Assembly: GCF_029835735.1 (NCBI RefSeq)
Contig: NZ_JAOEAL010000001.1
Span: forward strand, 2,480,001 to 2,544,000
Reading direction: 5' to 3'
Length of the DNA: 64,000 bases
Source: Shewanella sp. GD04112
Lineage (GTDB): Bacteria > Pseudomonadota > Gammaproteobacteria > Enterobacterales > Shewanellaceae
The notes under the pieces are model-generated. The model was not told the DNA's origin and ran no database searches. It saw only the letters and a list, made by a program, of their open reading frames with translations. Shown here one piece after another: positions 41,589-51,326 of the stretch (the first letter of the stretch is position 1; the number at the start of each line of letters is the position of its first letter). A program made the translations under genes and the position numbers.

Positions 41589-41619
41589 AAGGCCTCGATA
41601 ACGTCGAGGCCTTTTTTTT
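41589..41619 (+). terminator. Intrinsic terminator after ccoP
   Basis: AAGGCCTCGA and TCGAGGCCTT form a 10-bp stem around TAACG, followed by eight T counting from the stem end. Confidence 0.9.
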
Positions 41620-41680
41620 AAAGTGCTAAAGCCACCTTTTAACGGTAAAATGGCGCAAATTTTTATTATGGGTATTTAAC

Positions 41681-42160
41681 ATGAGCGAACAACAACCCTG
41701 GTATAAGCAGTTTTGGCCTTGGTTTTTAATTATTCTTCCTTTGTGTGCCGTCGTCGCAAGTTTTACCACGCTAAAAATTGCCCTCTCTAACTCTGACTCT
41801 CTTGTCGCCGAGGATTATTACAAAGAAGGCAAAGCCATCAACATGGACTTGAGTAAAGTCAAATATGCCAAGCAACTTGGCATGCAATGGCAACTCGAAC
41901 AAAATCACCACGAAGTACTCTTCACCCAACACGGTGGACCAGCCTATCAAGCCGCGTTAAAAGTCGAATTTTATCACCCAACGATTGCCGAAAAAGACAT
42001 CAAGATGACGGTAACGGCCGATGCTAACCATGTGTATCGCATTACACTGCCCGATGTATTAACGGGTGCTTGGGAAGTCCGCCTAGAAGGTTTTGACGGT
42101 AAATGGCGTATTCATCAACGTGTCGAACTCAAAGACAACGTCCAATTGTGGTTGAACTAA
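41681..42160 (+). CDS. ccoH: CcoH/FixH, cbb3 oxidase assembly protein
   Basis: The 159-residue protein has one N-terminal membrane segment (PWFLIILPLCAVVASFTTL), the family's LVAEDYYKEGKAINMDL segment after it, and a periplasmic beta-rich domain. FixH/CcoH is needed for stable assembly of the cbb3 complex. It follows the ccoP terminator by 61 nt, so it probably has its own promoter, and it precedes ccoI by 10 nt. The 3' end contains a short direct repeat of GTGGTTGAA, the second copy of which overlaps the ccoI start region. Confidence 0.9.
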   Translation: MSEQQPWYKQFWPWFLIILPLCAVVASFTTLKIALSNSDSLVAEDYYKEGKAINMDLSKVKYAKQLGMQWQLEQNHHEVLFTQHGGPAYQAALKVEFYHPTIAEKDIKMTVTADANHVYRITLPDVLTGAWEVRLEGFDGKWRIHQRVELKDNVQLWLN

Positions 42161-42170
42161 TTGTGGTTGA

Positions 42171-44582
42171 ATGAATATTGCTATGACACATCCAAGTTGT
42201 TTTCACTGTAATGAGCCCGTGCTCACTGGGACTCAGTTTGTCACCCGCATTAATGACCGCGATGAACTCATGTGTTGCCCAGGCTGCCAAGCGGTATCCC
42301 AAGCCATTGTGGATGCAGGCTTATTAAGCTATTACAAGTTTCGAACCGAACCCGGCAGTAAACAGACGGCACTGGTACCCGATGAATTAAATCAGTTTAG
42401 TGCCTACGATTTGCCCGAAGTACAGCAGGACTTTGTCCACTCGGAGGAAAAGAGTGACTCAGTGTCGCTGTCCATCGACGGCATTACTTGCGCGGCCTGC
42501 GCTTGGTTAATCGAACATAAAGTGAAACAACTGCCTGGCGTCAGCCAAGTGATGGTCAACTCCACCACCCAAAGGGCGATGATCAGCTGGGATAAACAGC
42601 AAGTTAAACTCAGTGATATTCTTGGACAAATTAGCCGTATTGGTTATCAAGCTGCGCCCTATCAAGTGGATGAGCAAGAACTGACCGCCAAGCAAAATAG
42701 CCGCAAATTCTTACTGCGCTTAGGCTTGGCGGGTTTTGCTACCATGCAAGTGATGATGTTCGCCCTCGCCCTCTATACCGGTTACTTTACCGATTTGGAT
42801 GTGCAATATCGGGATTATTTCCGTTGGGTGAGCATGATTTTTGCCACACCCGTGGTGCTTTACTCGGCGCAGCCCTTCTATTTCAGCGCCATTCGCACCC
42901 TGCTCAGTGGCAAACTCAATATGGATGTGTCTGTCTCTATCGCTATTGGCGGCGCCTATATCGCCAGTTGCTTTGCGACAGTTAACGGCACGGGCGAAGT
43001 CTATTTTGAATCCGTCTCCATGTTTACCTTCTTCCTGCTGCTAGGACGTTATTTCGAGCAAAAGGCAAGACAAAAGGCATCCGTTAGCTCCAGTAATCTC
43101 CACAAATTAGTGCCGTTAACGGCGCATTTAGTCACGGCCCTGGGGCAAGAAGAGATCCCCGCGAAAAAATTACGCCTCGGGGACATTATTCTTATTAAAC
43201 CCGGCGAAATGGTCGCCGCCGACGGAATCGTCGTTGACGGCCACACCAGCATCAATGAAGCCATGCTCACCGGTGAGCAAATGCCGATTGAAAAGCCCGT
43301 CGATAGCCAAGTATTTGCTGGCACCATTAACCTAGACCAACCCATTAAGGTAAAAGTGACCGCCCTTGGGCAAGACCAATTGGTTGCCGAAATTATTCGC
43401 CTGCAGGAATTAGCCTCAAACACTAAACCTGCCGTCGCTATGTTGGCCGATAAATTGTCGCGTTATTTCTCAGGCACTATCTTATCGATTGCGACGATCA
43501 CCTATCTGGTGTGGCTGCAAATCTCCCCCGAAGATGCCTTTTGGGTCACCTTGTCGGTATTAGTGGCAACTTGCCCTTGCGCGCTTGCGCTAGCCACCCC
43601 CACCGCCGTCACCTGCGCGACCGCGATTTTTACTCGCCTTGGGATTATTACCCGTAAAGCCGGCGTCTTTGAAAAACTGCCACAAATCAAACATGTGGTA
43701 TTTGATAAAACTGGTACTCTCACCTGCGGCACCCTATCAATTGCCAAGGTTGAATGCCATAGCTATATCGAGAAAAAACAGGTACTGGCAATCGCAGCAG
43801 CGCTAGAATCAGGCTCACGCCACCCTATCGCTGCGGCCTTTGCCAGCTTTGCCCAAGTCGATGTTGTTGCCGAGCAAGTTCACCATGAAGTGGGTTTTGG
43901 GGTGAAAGGCTTGATTAATGGCACTGAGTACCGCATTGGTAATTCAAGCTTTACGGGGGCCGCCGCCGAGCCCAAACTTGCAAACCAGCTGATTTGGCTC
44001 GCCCGCAGTCATAATGGCCAGCTTGAAGTCATCGCCACGATTGAGATCCAAGATAATATCCGTGTCGATAGCAAAGAAACCGTCGATATTTTGAAGCAAC
44101 AAGGTTGCAAGGTCAGTATCGCCAGTGGCGATAGCTCAGGGCATGTGCATCAATTGGCGAAAGAACTCGGGATTAGCGATGTCCACAGTGGACTGACTCC
44201 AGCCGATAAACTGGCCCTGGTGACCAAACTACAGCAATCGACACCGGTGGCGATGTTCGGCGATGGCATCAATGATGCGCCAGTACTGGCGGGCGCCGAT
44301 TTATCTGTGGCGATGGGGAGCGGCAGCGCGATTGCTAAAAACAGCGCCGATCTCATTCTGCTTGGCGATCACCTCTCTCGCTTCACCCAAGCGGTCAAGG
44401 TTGCTAAACTGACCACACAAATTATTCGTCAAAACCTCGCTTGGGCCTTAGGCTATAACGCGCTGATTTTACCGCTGGCGGTAACTGGGCATGTTGCGCC
44501 TTATATTGCAGCCCTTGGCATGTCGGCAAGCTCTTTGATTGTTGTGGGTAACAGTTTGAGATTATTACGAATTAAATTATAA
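42171..44582 (+). CDS. ccoI: CcoI/FixI, copper-exporting P-type ATPase for cbb3 assembly
   Basis: The 803-residue P1B-type ATPase moves copper needed for the CcoN CuB centre. The N-terminus holds CFHC and CCPGC cysteine pairs and a heavy-metal-associated domain with CAAC (near residue 107). Membrane helices contain the transport motif CPCALALATPTAV. The phosphorylation site DKTGTLTCG and the hinge GDGINDAPVLAGAD are both intact. Start ATG 42171; an ATG four codons later is an alternative, and neither has a strong ribosome site. It is encoded between ccoH and ccoS, the usual order. Confidence 0.94.
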   Translation: MNIAMTHPSCFHCNEPVLTGTQFVTRINDRDELMCCPGCQAVSQAIVDAGLLSYYKFRTEPGSKQTALVPDELNQFSAYDLPEVQQDFVHSEEKSDSVSLSIDGITCAACAWLIEHKVKQLPGVSQVMVNSTTQRAMISWDKQQVKLSDILGQISRIGYQAAPYQVDEQELTAKQNSRKFLLRLGLAGFATMQVMMFALALYTGYFTDLDVQYRDYFRWVSMIFATPVVLYSAQPFYFSAIRTLLSGKLNMDVSVSIAIGGAYIASCFATVNGTGEVYFESVSMFTFFLLLGRYFEQKARQKASVSSSNLHKLVPLTAHLVTALGQEEIPAKKLRLGDIILIKPGEMVAADGIVVDGHTSINEAMLTGEQMPIEKPVDSQVFAGTINLDQPIKVKVTALGQDQLVAEIIRLQELASNTKPAVAMLADKLSRYFSGTILSIATITYLVWLQISPEDAFWVTLSVLVATCPCALALATPTAVTCATAIFTRLGIITRKAGVFEKLPQIKHVVFDKTGTLTCGTLSIAKVECHSYIEKKQVLAIAAALESGSRHPIAAAFASFAQVDVVAEQVHHEVGFGVKGLINGTEYRIGNSSFTGAAAEPKLANQLIWLARSHNGQLEVIATIEIQDNIRVDSKETVDILKQQGCKVSIASGDSSGHVHQLAKELGISDVHSGLTPADKLALVTKLQQSTPVAMFGDGINDAPVLAGADLSVAMGSGSAIAKNSADLILLGDHLSRFTQAVKVAKLTTQIIRQNLAWALGYNALILPLAVTGHVAPYIAALGMSASSLIVVGNSLRLLRIKL

Positions 44583-44602
44583 CAATGAAATAGGCTTAGG
44601 TT

Positions 44603-44803
44603 ATGAGCATCATTTATGTACTAATCCCTATCGCGATGATCTTTGTGTTGATCGCCGTAGCCGTGTTCTTTTGGGCGGTAAAATCCGAACAATTCGATGA
44701 CTTAGACCGTCAAAGTGTGTCGATTCTCTTCGATGAGGATGCAGACAAACCGACTCAAGCCAATCCATCGTCACAGGCACAAGATAAAGGCATGCCTCAG
44801 TGA
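44603..44803 (+). CDS. ccoS: CcoS/FixS, cbb3 oxidase maturation protein
   Basis: The 66-residue protein has one N-terminal membrane segment (IIYVLIPIAMIFVLIAVAVFFWAV), then the family's conserved SEQFDDLDRQSVSILFDED. CcoS is required for insertion of cofactors into CcoN. Its stop overlaps the GTG start of the next gene, indicating one operon ccoH-ccoI-ccoS-safE-like. Confidence 0.93.
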   Translation: MSIIYVLIPIAMIFVLIAVAVFFWAVKSEQFDDLDRQSVSILFDEDADKPTQANPSSQAQDKGMPQ

Positions 44804-45504
44804 TTGGCTCTGTGATTGAATATAACGTCACAGGGGCATTTCTGGTGGGGTTAATGGGCGCTGCCCACTGCTTTGGCATGTGTGGCGGCCTCGTTGGTGC
44901 CTTTTCTTCCCAACTGCCGAATCCTAAACAGGGCAATCACTTAGCCCATCAACTCACCTACTTATTAAGCTATAACCTCGGCCGGATCTTAAGTTATACC
45001 CTCGCAGGCGCCTTAGTCGGCGGTTCATCGGCCATGCTTGGGCACTTATTTGAACTCGACAGTTACCTGTTGATCCTAAGGATCATTGCTGGCGTGATGA
45101 TGATTGCAACCGGGCTTTACATTGCAAAAATCTGGGTGGGTATAGTGCAGATTGAGCGCCTTGGCCAAGTGTTATGGCGCTATCTGAAACCCTTAGCCCA
45201 ACGCCTCGTCCCCATCAATACGCCAATGCAGGCCATCACCGCCGGACTCATTTGGGGCTGGCTACCCTGCGGCTTGGTCTATAGCACTTTAACCTGGTCG
45301 GTGGCGGCAGGCTCTGCCAGTCAAGGCGCTTTGATTATGTTCGCCTTTGGATTAGGGACACTCCCCGCACTCCTGAGTGCCGGTGTTGCGGCCAAACGTT
45401 TGGCCAATTGGGTACAGCAAAAAACCGTTAGATTATTGAGTGGCTTACTTTTAATTGCCTTTGGCGCACAAACTTTATATATCGCCCTGTCGCAGCTAAA
45501 CTAG
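44800..45504 (+). CDS. TauE/SafE-like membrane transporter of the cco cluster (sulfite exporter family)
   Basis: The 234-residue, six-helix membrane protein carries the motif GLMGAAHCFGMCGGLVGAF near residue 15 and the symmetric GLIWGWLPCGLVYS near 150, typical of the TauE/SafE_2 family that is fused or linked to cbb3 assembly genes. The cysteines and the histidine of HCFGMC suggest a metal or thiol-redox role, often assumed to be copper handling. The family annotation as sulfite exporter is weak for this branch. It starts with GTG overlapping ccoS. Confidence 0.85.
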   Translation: MIGSVIEYNVTGAFLVGLMGAAHCFGMCGGLVGAFSSQLPNPKQGNHLAHQLTYLLSYNLGRILSYTLAGALVGGSSAMLGHLFELDSYLLILRIIAGVMMIATGLYIAKIWVGIVQIERLGQVLWRYLKPLAQRLVPINTPMQAITAGLIWGWLPCGLVYSTLTWSVAAGSASQGALIMFAFGLGTLPALLSAGVAAKRLANWVQQKTVRLLSGLLLIAFGAQTLYIALSQLN

Positions 45505-45559
45505 CCCAAGCGAGTGAATTGGTTTAACATGGCTGCAGTGGATTAACTTGAGAACCGAC

Positions 45560-46312
45560 ATGACAATAGAGCAGAATAAAAACCGTCGTCCCGCCGCGAG
45601 TGGGTGCGCAATTCATTGTCACGATTGCAGTATGGGTACCCTTTGTATTCCGTTTACCCTCAATGCCAACGAGCTCGATCAGCTCGACGATATCATTGAG
45701 CGTAAAAAGCCAATTCAAAAAGGTGAGCAGATTTTTAAATCAGGCGATCCATTAAAGTCCTTGTTCGCCATCCGCTCTGGTACTGTAAAAAGTTATACGA
45801 TTACCGAACAGGGCGATGAACAGATCACCGGTTTCCATTTAGCGGGCGATGTGATTGGTTTTGACGGTATTCATGCTCAATCCCACCAGAGTTTTGCCCA
45901 AGCCTTAGAAACCTCAATGGTATGTGAAATCCCCTTCAATATTCTCGATGAGCTTTCAGGCAGCATGCCCAAGTTACGCCAACAAATCATGCGCTTAATG
46001 AGCAATGAAATCATGAGCGATCAAGAAATGATTTTATTGCTGAGCAAGAAAAATGCCGAGGAACGCCTCGCCGCATTTATCAGCAATCTAGCTAATCGCT
46101 TTGGCAACCGTGGTTTTTCTCCGAAAGAATTCCGTTTAACCATGACCCGTGGTGACATTGGTAACTACCTTGGCTTAACCGTAGAAACCATCAGCCGCTT
46201 GTTAGGCCGTTTCCAAAAGTCAGGTTTGATTGAAGTGAAAGGCAAGTACATCACTATCCTTGACCACCACGAACTGAATCTCTTGGCAGGTAATGCCAGG
46301 ATCGCCAGATAA
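45560..46312 (+). CDS. etrA: EtrA/FNR-type global anaerobic regulator
   Basis: The 250-residue protein is the Shewanella FNR orthologue. Its N-terminal cysteines for the oxygen-sensing [4Fe-4S] cluster are present (GCAIHCHDCSMGTLC, near residues 16-30, plus one in SMVCEIPF near 122). A cyclic-nucleotide-binding-like beta-barrel follows, and the C-terminal helix-turn-helix (VETISRLLGRFQKSGLI) has the E--SR recognition residues that read TTGAT. Start ATG 45560 gives the usual 250 residues. It lies next to the cco operon, upstream of which a perfect FNR box is found. Confidence 0.93.
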   Translation: MTIEQNKNRRPAASGCAIHCHDCSMGTLCIPFTLNANELDQLDDIIERKKPIQKGEQIFKSGDPLKSLFAIRSGTVKSYTITEQGDEQITGFHLAGDVIGFDGIHAQSHQSFAQALETSMVCEIPFNILDELSGSMPKLRQQIMRLMSNEIMSDQEMILLLSKKNAEERLAAFISNLANRFGNRGFSPKEFRLTMTRGDIGNYLGLTVETISRLLGRFQKSGLIEVKGKYITILDHHELNLLAGNARIAR

Positions 46313-46382
46313 GTCACACCTTCCTAGATTTGTGCTTTAATATTCGTAATTAATGCGCTAGGCACTGGTTTTGAAAAGAGTT

Positions 46383-46423
46383 TTGATCTAGAACAATACA
46401 GATAATTGCCAAAGGCTCATGAT
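46383..46423 (+). promoter_or_regulatory. FNR-like box upstream of uspE
   Basis: TTGATCTAGAACAA at 46383-46396 matches the FNR consensus except at one position. A -10-like CATGAT at 46418-46423 places the box near -41, suggesting EtrA activation of uspE under low oxygen. Confidence 0.55.
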
Positions 46424-46454
46424 GAACATGAGCCTATGACTAAAGGAACATGTT

Positions 46455-47387
46455 ATGAAGGATTATCAAAAAATACTGGTAGTAGTCGACCCCACGACAG
46501 AGCATCAAGTTGCACTCGCCCGAGCGGTGACCTTGGCCAGTAAAAGTAACGCCCATGTGACTGTGTTTCTCTCTATTTTTGACTTCTCCTATGAAATGAC
46601 ATCGATTCTATCGAGCCAAGAGCGCGAAGCCATGCGCCAAGGTGTGATCGATCAGCGTCTGGCGTGGATCCAAGATCTACTGACTGCCTATAACCACCTG
46701 CAACTCGATATTGATACTCAAGTTATTTGGCACAATCGCCCATTTGAAAGCATCATCAACCATGCGATTGCAGGGCAATATGATTTGATCGTCAAAGGCA
46801 CCCACGCCCACGACAAGTTAAAGGCCGTTATTTTTACTCCAACCGATTGGCATTTAATGCGTAAAGCGCCTGTGCCTGTGTTGATGGTCAAAGATCATGA
46901 TTGGCCAGAAGCGGGTAAAATCCTCTGCGCCGTCAACGTGGCAACCGAAGACACCGATCATCAGATGCTAAACGGCAAGATTATCGAACATGCCAAGGAT
47001 TTAGCCGCAAAATTTGCCGCCGAAGTGCACTTAGTCAATGGTTATCCCGGCACACCGGTGAATCTTGCCATTGAACTGCCTGATTTCGATGCACAAACCT
47101 ATAACGACACCATTCGCATGCAACATGAGCAACGAGTGCAATACCTTGCCAATGCCTATGGTATCGATACCCTGCACTGCCATGTGAAAGAAGGCTTGCC
47201 AGAGGATGTGATCCCTGAACTTGCCGAGCAACTCGATGCCGAGCTGGTCATTTTAGGTACTGTCGGTCGGACTGGATTCTCGGCGGCGCTTATCGGCAAT
47301 ACCGCAGAGCATGTGATTGATAGCATTAACTGTGATTTATTAGCCATCAAACCCGATGGTTATAAATCACCGCTTGAAGAGGCATAA
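46455..47387 (+). CDS. uspE: UspE, tandem universal stress protein
   Basis: The 310-residue cytoplasmic protein is made of two Usp domains. The first starts [20 protein letters not shown] and the second near residue 155 ([14 protein letters not shown]), with the nucleotide-binding-like [18 protein letters not shown] motif near the C-terminus. UspE is linked to stress survival and, in E. coli, is FNR-controlled; an FNR-like box lies upstream here too. A terminator follows at 47431. Confidence 0.9.
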
Positions 47388-47430
47388 CGCACGCCGCTCT
47401 TTACCCCGCCGTCGATAGCTGGAATAATAC

Positions 47431-47464
47431 GCGCCCTGAAACTGAGTTACTGGGCGCTTTTTTT
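47431..47464 (+). terminator. Intrinsic terminator after uspE
   Basis: GCGCCC and GGGCGC stem with a 15-nt loop followed by seven T. It ends one base before an ATG at 47465 of the ttcA frame, arguing that ttcA starts at the later ATG. Confidence 0.8.
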
Positions 47465-47476
47465 ATGTTGGAAGCT

Positions 47477-48433
47477 ATGTCTGAAGTTACGGCGAGTCAA
47501 ATGCCTGAAGAATTATCAAAAAAACAAATTACCCGTCTGAATAAATTACAGAAGCGTCTGCGCCGTGAAGTGGGTAGTGCCATCGCCGATTACAACATGA
47601 TTGAAGATGGCGACCGAGTCATGTGCTGCTTAAGTGGCGGTAAAGACAGTTACGCCATGCTGGATATTCTGCTTAATCTACAGCAGCGCGCGCCCGTACA
47701 GTTCGAAATTATTGCCGTTAATTTAGATCAAAAGCAGCCGGGTTTCCCTGAACACGTACTGCCAGCCTATTTAGACAGCCTTAATATTCCCTATCACATC
47801 CTCGAGAAAGACACTTACTCGATTGTGAAAGAAAAGATCCCTGAAGGCAAAACCACTTGCTCGCTGTGCTCTCGCCTGCGTCGCGGTACTCTCTATGGCT
47901 TTGCCCAGCGCATTGGCGCAACCAAAATCGCACTAGGCCACCACAGAGACGATATTATTGAGACCATGTTCCTCAACATGTTCTACGGCGGCAAGATGAA
48001 AGCCATGCCACCTAAGTTGCTCTCGGACGACGGCGCTAACGTGGTTATTCGTCCACTCGCCTATTGCCGCGAAAAGGATTTAGAAGAATATGCGGAATTG
48101 AAAAAATTCCCCATCATTCCCTGTAATCTTTGTGGCTCGCAGGAAAACCTCAAGCGTCAAGCAGTGAAAGACATGCTCAATCAGTGGGATAGACTCTACC
48201 CAGGCCGTATTGAAACTATTTTCACCGCCATGCAAAACACTGCCCCTTCACAGGGTGTTGACCGTGAGCAGTTTGACTTTGTGTCGTTGAAACGCGATCC
48301 CAACGCGCCAATGAAGGGTGATGTGGCCGAAGCCGATTTACCCGCATTTGACTTTTTGGATATCGCCAACAGCGGCCATATCGATTTAGATGCGGCAAAA
48401 CGCATCAATATCGTCAACGTTTACGAAGCGTAA
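47477..48433 (+). CDS. ttcA: TtcA, tRNA 2-thiocytidine-32 synthetase
   Basis: TtcA is a cytoplasmic iron-sulfur, PP-loop enzyme that thiolates cytidine 32 of some tRNAs. The PP-loop [10 protein letters not shown] lies near residue 53. The cluster-binding CSLC is near 133, with a further CNLC near 217, all as in E. coli TtcA. Start ATG 47477 ([16 protein letters not shown]) is preferred over 47465, which abuts the uspE terminator. A bidirectional terminator follows. In E. coli the gene also neighbours uspE and fnr (ydaO), so the synteny is conserved. Confidence 0.95.
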
Positions 48434-48446
48434 ACGCGATACGCAT

Positions 48447-48475
48447 AAAAAAAGCCCACGAGAGTGGGCTTTTTT
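48447..48475. terminator. Bidirectional terminator between ttcA and the DUF2987 gene
   Basis: AGCCCAC and GTGGGCT stem with GAGA loop, flanked by A-run and T-run, works on both strands for the convergent genes. Confidence 0.9.
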
Positions 48476-48492
48476 ATAGCTTAAATCTATCC

Positions 48493-49116
48493 TTACTTAA
48501 CCCAAGGGCTCAACACGGTCGGCGCTTGGCTAAATTGCAACGACGTCAAGCTGTTAAGCTGCTCAACACTCAACTTAAAGCTGCTGTTCACCTGTTGCTC
48601 ACGCCCATCAAGCGTCACAGTAACGGCTTGGTCTTGAGCAAATTCAAAGTTTAATCCCGCGATTGGCTCCTTAAAATAGCGCATCGGGAAGCCCTGCATG
48701 GCTCCGAGTAAAGCATCCATTTCGCTGGCGATTTGCGCTAGTCGCGCCTTGTCGTATGTGGCTAAAGTCTGCTTAGCTCTGACTTGCATTGCAATACCAC
48801 AGCCCTCAGCCTTGCCCTCAAACTCTAGATTCACTAATGCGCGTTGATCTTTAAGCGCGTCATCAAAGGGAATAAACAACCGCTGCGCCGCAGTATAAGT
48901 GAGTGGCGTTGAATTTAATTCACTCGAAATGCTTCCACTCTGGATCTGACAATTAGGTAGCATTGGTACACTAAAGGCGATTTCGACTAACTGATAATTT
49001 CCCTTATTGACTTGCTTTAATCTGTCATAAAAGCCTTTATATTCGAGGGAAATCGTTTCTGCCTGCAGACTTGTCGCACACAAGCAAAGCCCCACTAACC
49101 ACCATTTTTTATGCAT
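48493..49116 (-). CDS. DUF2987 periplasmic protein
   Basis: The 207-residue protein has a signal peptide (MHKKWWLVGLCLCATSLQA, cleavage before ETISL) and a mature domain beginning with EYKGFYDRLKQVNKGNY, matching the DUF2987 family of Shewanella and Vibrio. It has a Cys pair (PNCQIQ and GCGIAM) that may form a disulfide. Function is unknown. The start overlaps the stop of the upstream glucosaminidase-like gene by 8 nt, so the two are translated together and may act together at the cell envelope. Confidence 0.75.
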   Translation of the reverse strand: MHKKWWLVGLCLCATSLQAETISLEYKGFYDRLKQVNKGNYQLVEIAFSVPMLPNCQIQSGSISSELNSTPLTYTAAQRLFIPFDDALKDQRALVNLEFEGKAEGCGIAMQVRAKQTLATYDKARLAQIASEMDALLGAMQGFPMRYFKEPIAGLNFEFAQDQAVTVTLDGREQQVNSSFKLSVEQLNSLTSLQFSQAPTVLSPWVK

Positions 49117-49921
49117 CCGCCTTCACCAAATATTTTTCATTATGACGTAACATATCGAGTAACTCGTCGATATAAGCCTCTTGCCTTTCAGAATAATTCA
49201 CTAGTCCATAGATCAGTTGGTCGGCACTTAATTCGGCTTCCTGAGAGCGTAAATCTGCACGTATTGAGCGAAACAGCGTGTATGCCGTATTCGAATTCAA
49301 ATTGCGCATATAGGAAGACACTGAAGCGTCCACCGAGGGAAACACTTTCACTTCATGGGTTTTGCCCGAACCACGAGAGGATGGCACTATGCCGCAACCA
49401 TTGCTAAAACACCATTCGCCGAAAAAGTTAAAGCCTTCACGGGCAAAACGCGAACTGCCCCATCCCGATTCATTGGCCGCCTGAATAAGCACCATAGATT
49501 CGGGAATAATATCGACCCGTTTCAGTAAACTGTTCAGGGATTTTGCATCCACATTACGGGCAGCATATTGATATTTATCAAATAACTGATTGAGCTGCGC
49601 TAACTGCTTATCCGACAGAGTACTGTCGTTCTCCACTAAGGCCAACATGTCGGTGATAAAGTCACGCTCGGTGGCAATAATGGCATTTTGTTGTTGAATG
49701 ATCGGCCTGAGAAAATCAAAAAAGGCACGCTTTTTTTCCGCCACATCATTGATGGCAGAAAAGTCAGGCACTTGAGTAACGGGATCAACGGAGTTTTCCA
49801 GTTGGTTAACGATAGATTCAGGCTCATCAATAGTAGGAATGAGCCAGACTCTCAGCGAAAAAATCGCTAAGATCACTAGGGCTAACGCGAGTGTAAACGA
49901 ACCAATTCTACCTGTTTTCAA
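49109..49921 (-). CDS. Bax-like glucosaminidase-domain protein
   Basis: The 270-residue protein has an N-terminal membrane anchor (FTLALALVILAIFSLRVWLI), a helical linker, and a C-terminal glucosaminidase domain. The catalytic glutamate is in LIQAANESGWGSSRFAREG, followed by NFFGEWCF and the SSYMRNLNSN repeat region of the Bax family. It presumably cleaves peptidoglycan from the periplasmic face of the inner membrane. It is translationally coupled with the downstream DUF2987 gene. Confidence 0.85.
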   Translation of the reverse strand: MKTGRIGSFTLALALVILAIFSLRVWLIPTIDEPESIVNQLENSVDPVTQVPDFSAINDVAEKKRAFFDFLRPIIQQQNAIIATERDFITDMLALVENDSTLSDKQLAQLNQLFDKYQYAARNVDAKSLNSLLKRVDIIPESMVLIQAANESGWGSSRFAREGFNFFGEWCFSNGCGIVPSSRGSGKTHEVKVFPSVDASVSSYMRNLNSNTAYTLFRSIRADLRSQEAELSADQLIYGLVNYSERQEAYIDELLDMLRHNEKYLVKADA

Positions 49922-50238
49922 TAAGTCACCTTTGATATTGAGTCACGAGTGGCAAAATAAGCGCCAGATTATATGTCATATCTTGAAATTCACGAAATCT
50001 GACGACAAAACCGCCCATGCCAAGCGCAGTCAAAGCGTATCTGTGCTGAAAATGCGATCCCACGCTTAACTCATACACATTGGCACAATTTGAGCGTGAA
50101 TATTTAGTGCATGCTTTTGACTGAGCTTTTATACTAAGGTTCCGTTAACGCAGGTATTGGCAACTGAGCCCAAACGAGGCTTCGCAACACCGCTTAACAA
50201 CAGGACAGGATTTTTTGGGTATTCAGGAAGGAACCCTC
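49922..50238. other. Intergenic region between divergent genes
   Basis: The promoters of the Bax-like gene (minus) and the YvcK-like gene (plus) should lie here. No further gene, RNA or convincing hairpin was seen. Confidence 0.4.
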
Positions 50239-51162
50239 ATGCAGCATCAAATCTTAAATCAATACAGACACGTGGTCGCCATTGGCGGTGGTCACGGCTT
50301 GGGTCGAGTACTCTCATCGCTGGATTTTCTGGGCAATCGTCTCACAGGCATTGTTGCAACCACAGATAATGGTGGCTCTACGGGCAGATTACGGGCCGAA
50401 CAGGACTGTATTGCCTGGGGCGATCTGCGTAATTGTCTGTCTCAACTAGCCCATCGCCCATCGGTGAGCTCGCAATTATTTGAGTACCGCTTTCAGGGCG
50501 AAACCGAACTAAGCGGCCACAATCTAGGGAATTTGATGCTGCTTGCCCTCGATAAGCTTTGCGTTAGGCCCCTCGAGGCCGTCAATCTTATACGTCATAT
50601 GCTTAAGATTGAAACCAATATCATCCCTATGTCAGAACAACCAACCCATTTAGTGGCATTGCAGGCCTCTGGTTGTAAGGTCTTTGGTGAGGTTAATGTC
50701 GATAAGATGAATGAGGCGCCAATTGCCTTATGTCTTGAACCACAGGTCGATGCAACTGCCGAAGCCTGTGAGGCCATCAGCCGTGCGGATCTGATTATCC
50801 TAGGCCCAGGGAGCTTCCTGACCAGTATTATGCCACCGCTGTTACTGCCCTGCTTTGCTAAAGCCTTAGCGATGACCACTGCGCCCGTGGTTTTTATCGA
50901 TAATCTGAATGAAGAAACTTCACCAGCTGGCCAGTTTAGTATTGAGCAGCGGATAGCTTGGTGCCATCAAGTGATTGGCAAGCCTGTGATCACTAAAGTG
51001 CTACGTCACTCAGAACAAGTGCGCCTTGGCACTTTAATGAATTACTTCCCGTTAAGGAATCGCCACAATCCGCAATTACACGATCAGGCAGGGCTGCGTG
51101 ATGCGCTCAGTGCAGTATTGAGAATTAAGTCGGATTTACCGCTAGAAACCTTGGCGTCATAA
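50239..51162 (+). CDS. yvcK: YvcK/CofD-like protein (gluconeogenesis factor family)
   Basis: The 307-residue cytoplasmic protein starts MQHQILNQYRHVVAIGGGHG with the CofD-fold glycine-rich loop GGGHGLGRVLSSL, followed by ATTDNGGSTGRLR and GDLRNCLSQLA, typical of YvcK/YbhK. These proteins bind UDP-sugars and support cell-wall and carbon metabolism; they are not true lactyl-phosphate transferases. ATG 50239 has AGGAAGG 7 nt upstream; the frame opens 24 nt earlier. It ends with a strong palindromic terminator at 51227. Confidence 0.85.
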   Translation: MQHQILNQYRHVVAIGGGHGLGRVLSSLDFLGNRLTGIVATTDNGGSTGRLRAEQDCIAWGDLRNCLSQLAHRPSVSSQLFEYRFQGETELSGHNLGNLMLLALDKLCVRPLEAVNLIRHMLKIETNIIPMSEQPTHLVALQASGCKVFGEVNVDKMNEAPIALCLEPQVDATAEACEAISRADLIILGPGSFLTSIMPPLLLPCFAKALAMTTAPVVFIDNLNEETSPAGQFSIEQRIAWCHQVIGKPVITKVLRHSEQVRLGTLMNYFPLRNRHNPQLHDQAGLRDALSAVLRIKSDLPLETLAS

Positions 51163-51226
51163 CGACAGACTAACCGCATCCTTTAGCATCCAACAGATTC
51201 AAAATGCTAAAGGACAGCTCAAAATA

Positions 51227-51255
51227 CAAAAAGGACAGCCTAGGCTGTCCTTTTT
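51227..51255. terminator. Bidirectional palindromic terminator
   Basis: AAGGACAGCC and GGCTGTCCTT around TA, with A-run before and T-run after. It serves the convergent yvcK-like and aminotransferase genes. Confidence 0.85.
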
Positions 51256-51326
51256 AGTGAGCCCTCTTCTGATATTAGAGGACTAAATCAAAGAGCTAAA
51301 TTAAAGAGCTAAGTTAAAGAACTAAG

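Noticed and set aside
47465..47476. Earlier ATG for ttcA
   Set aside because: It touches the T-run of the uspE terminator, and the later ATG matches the normal N-terminus.
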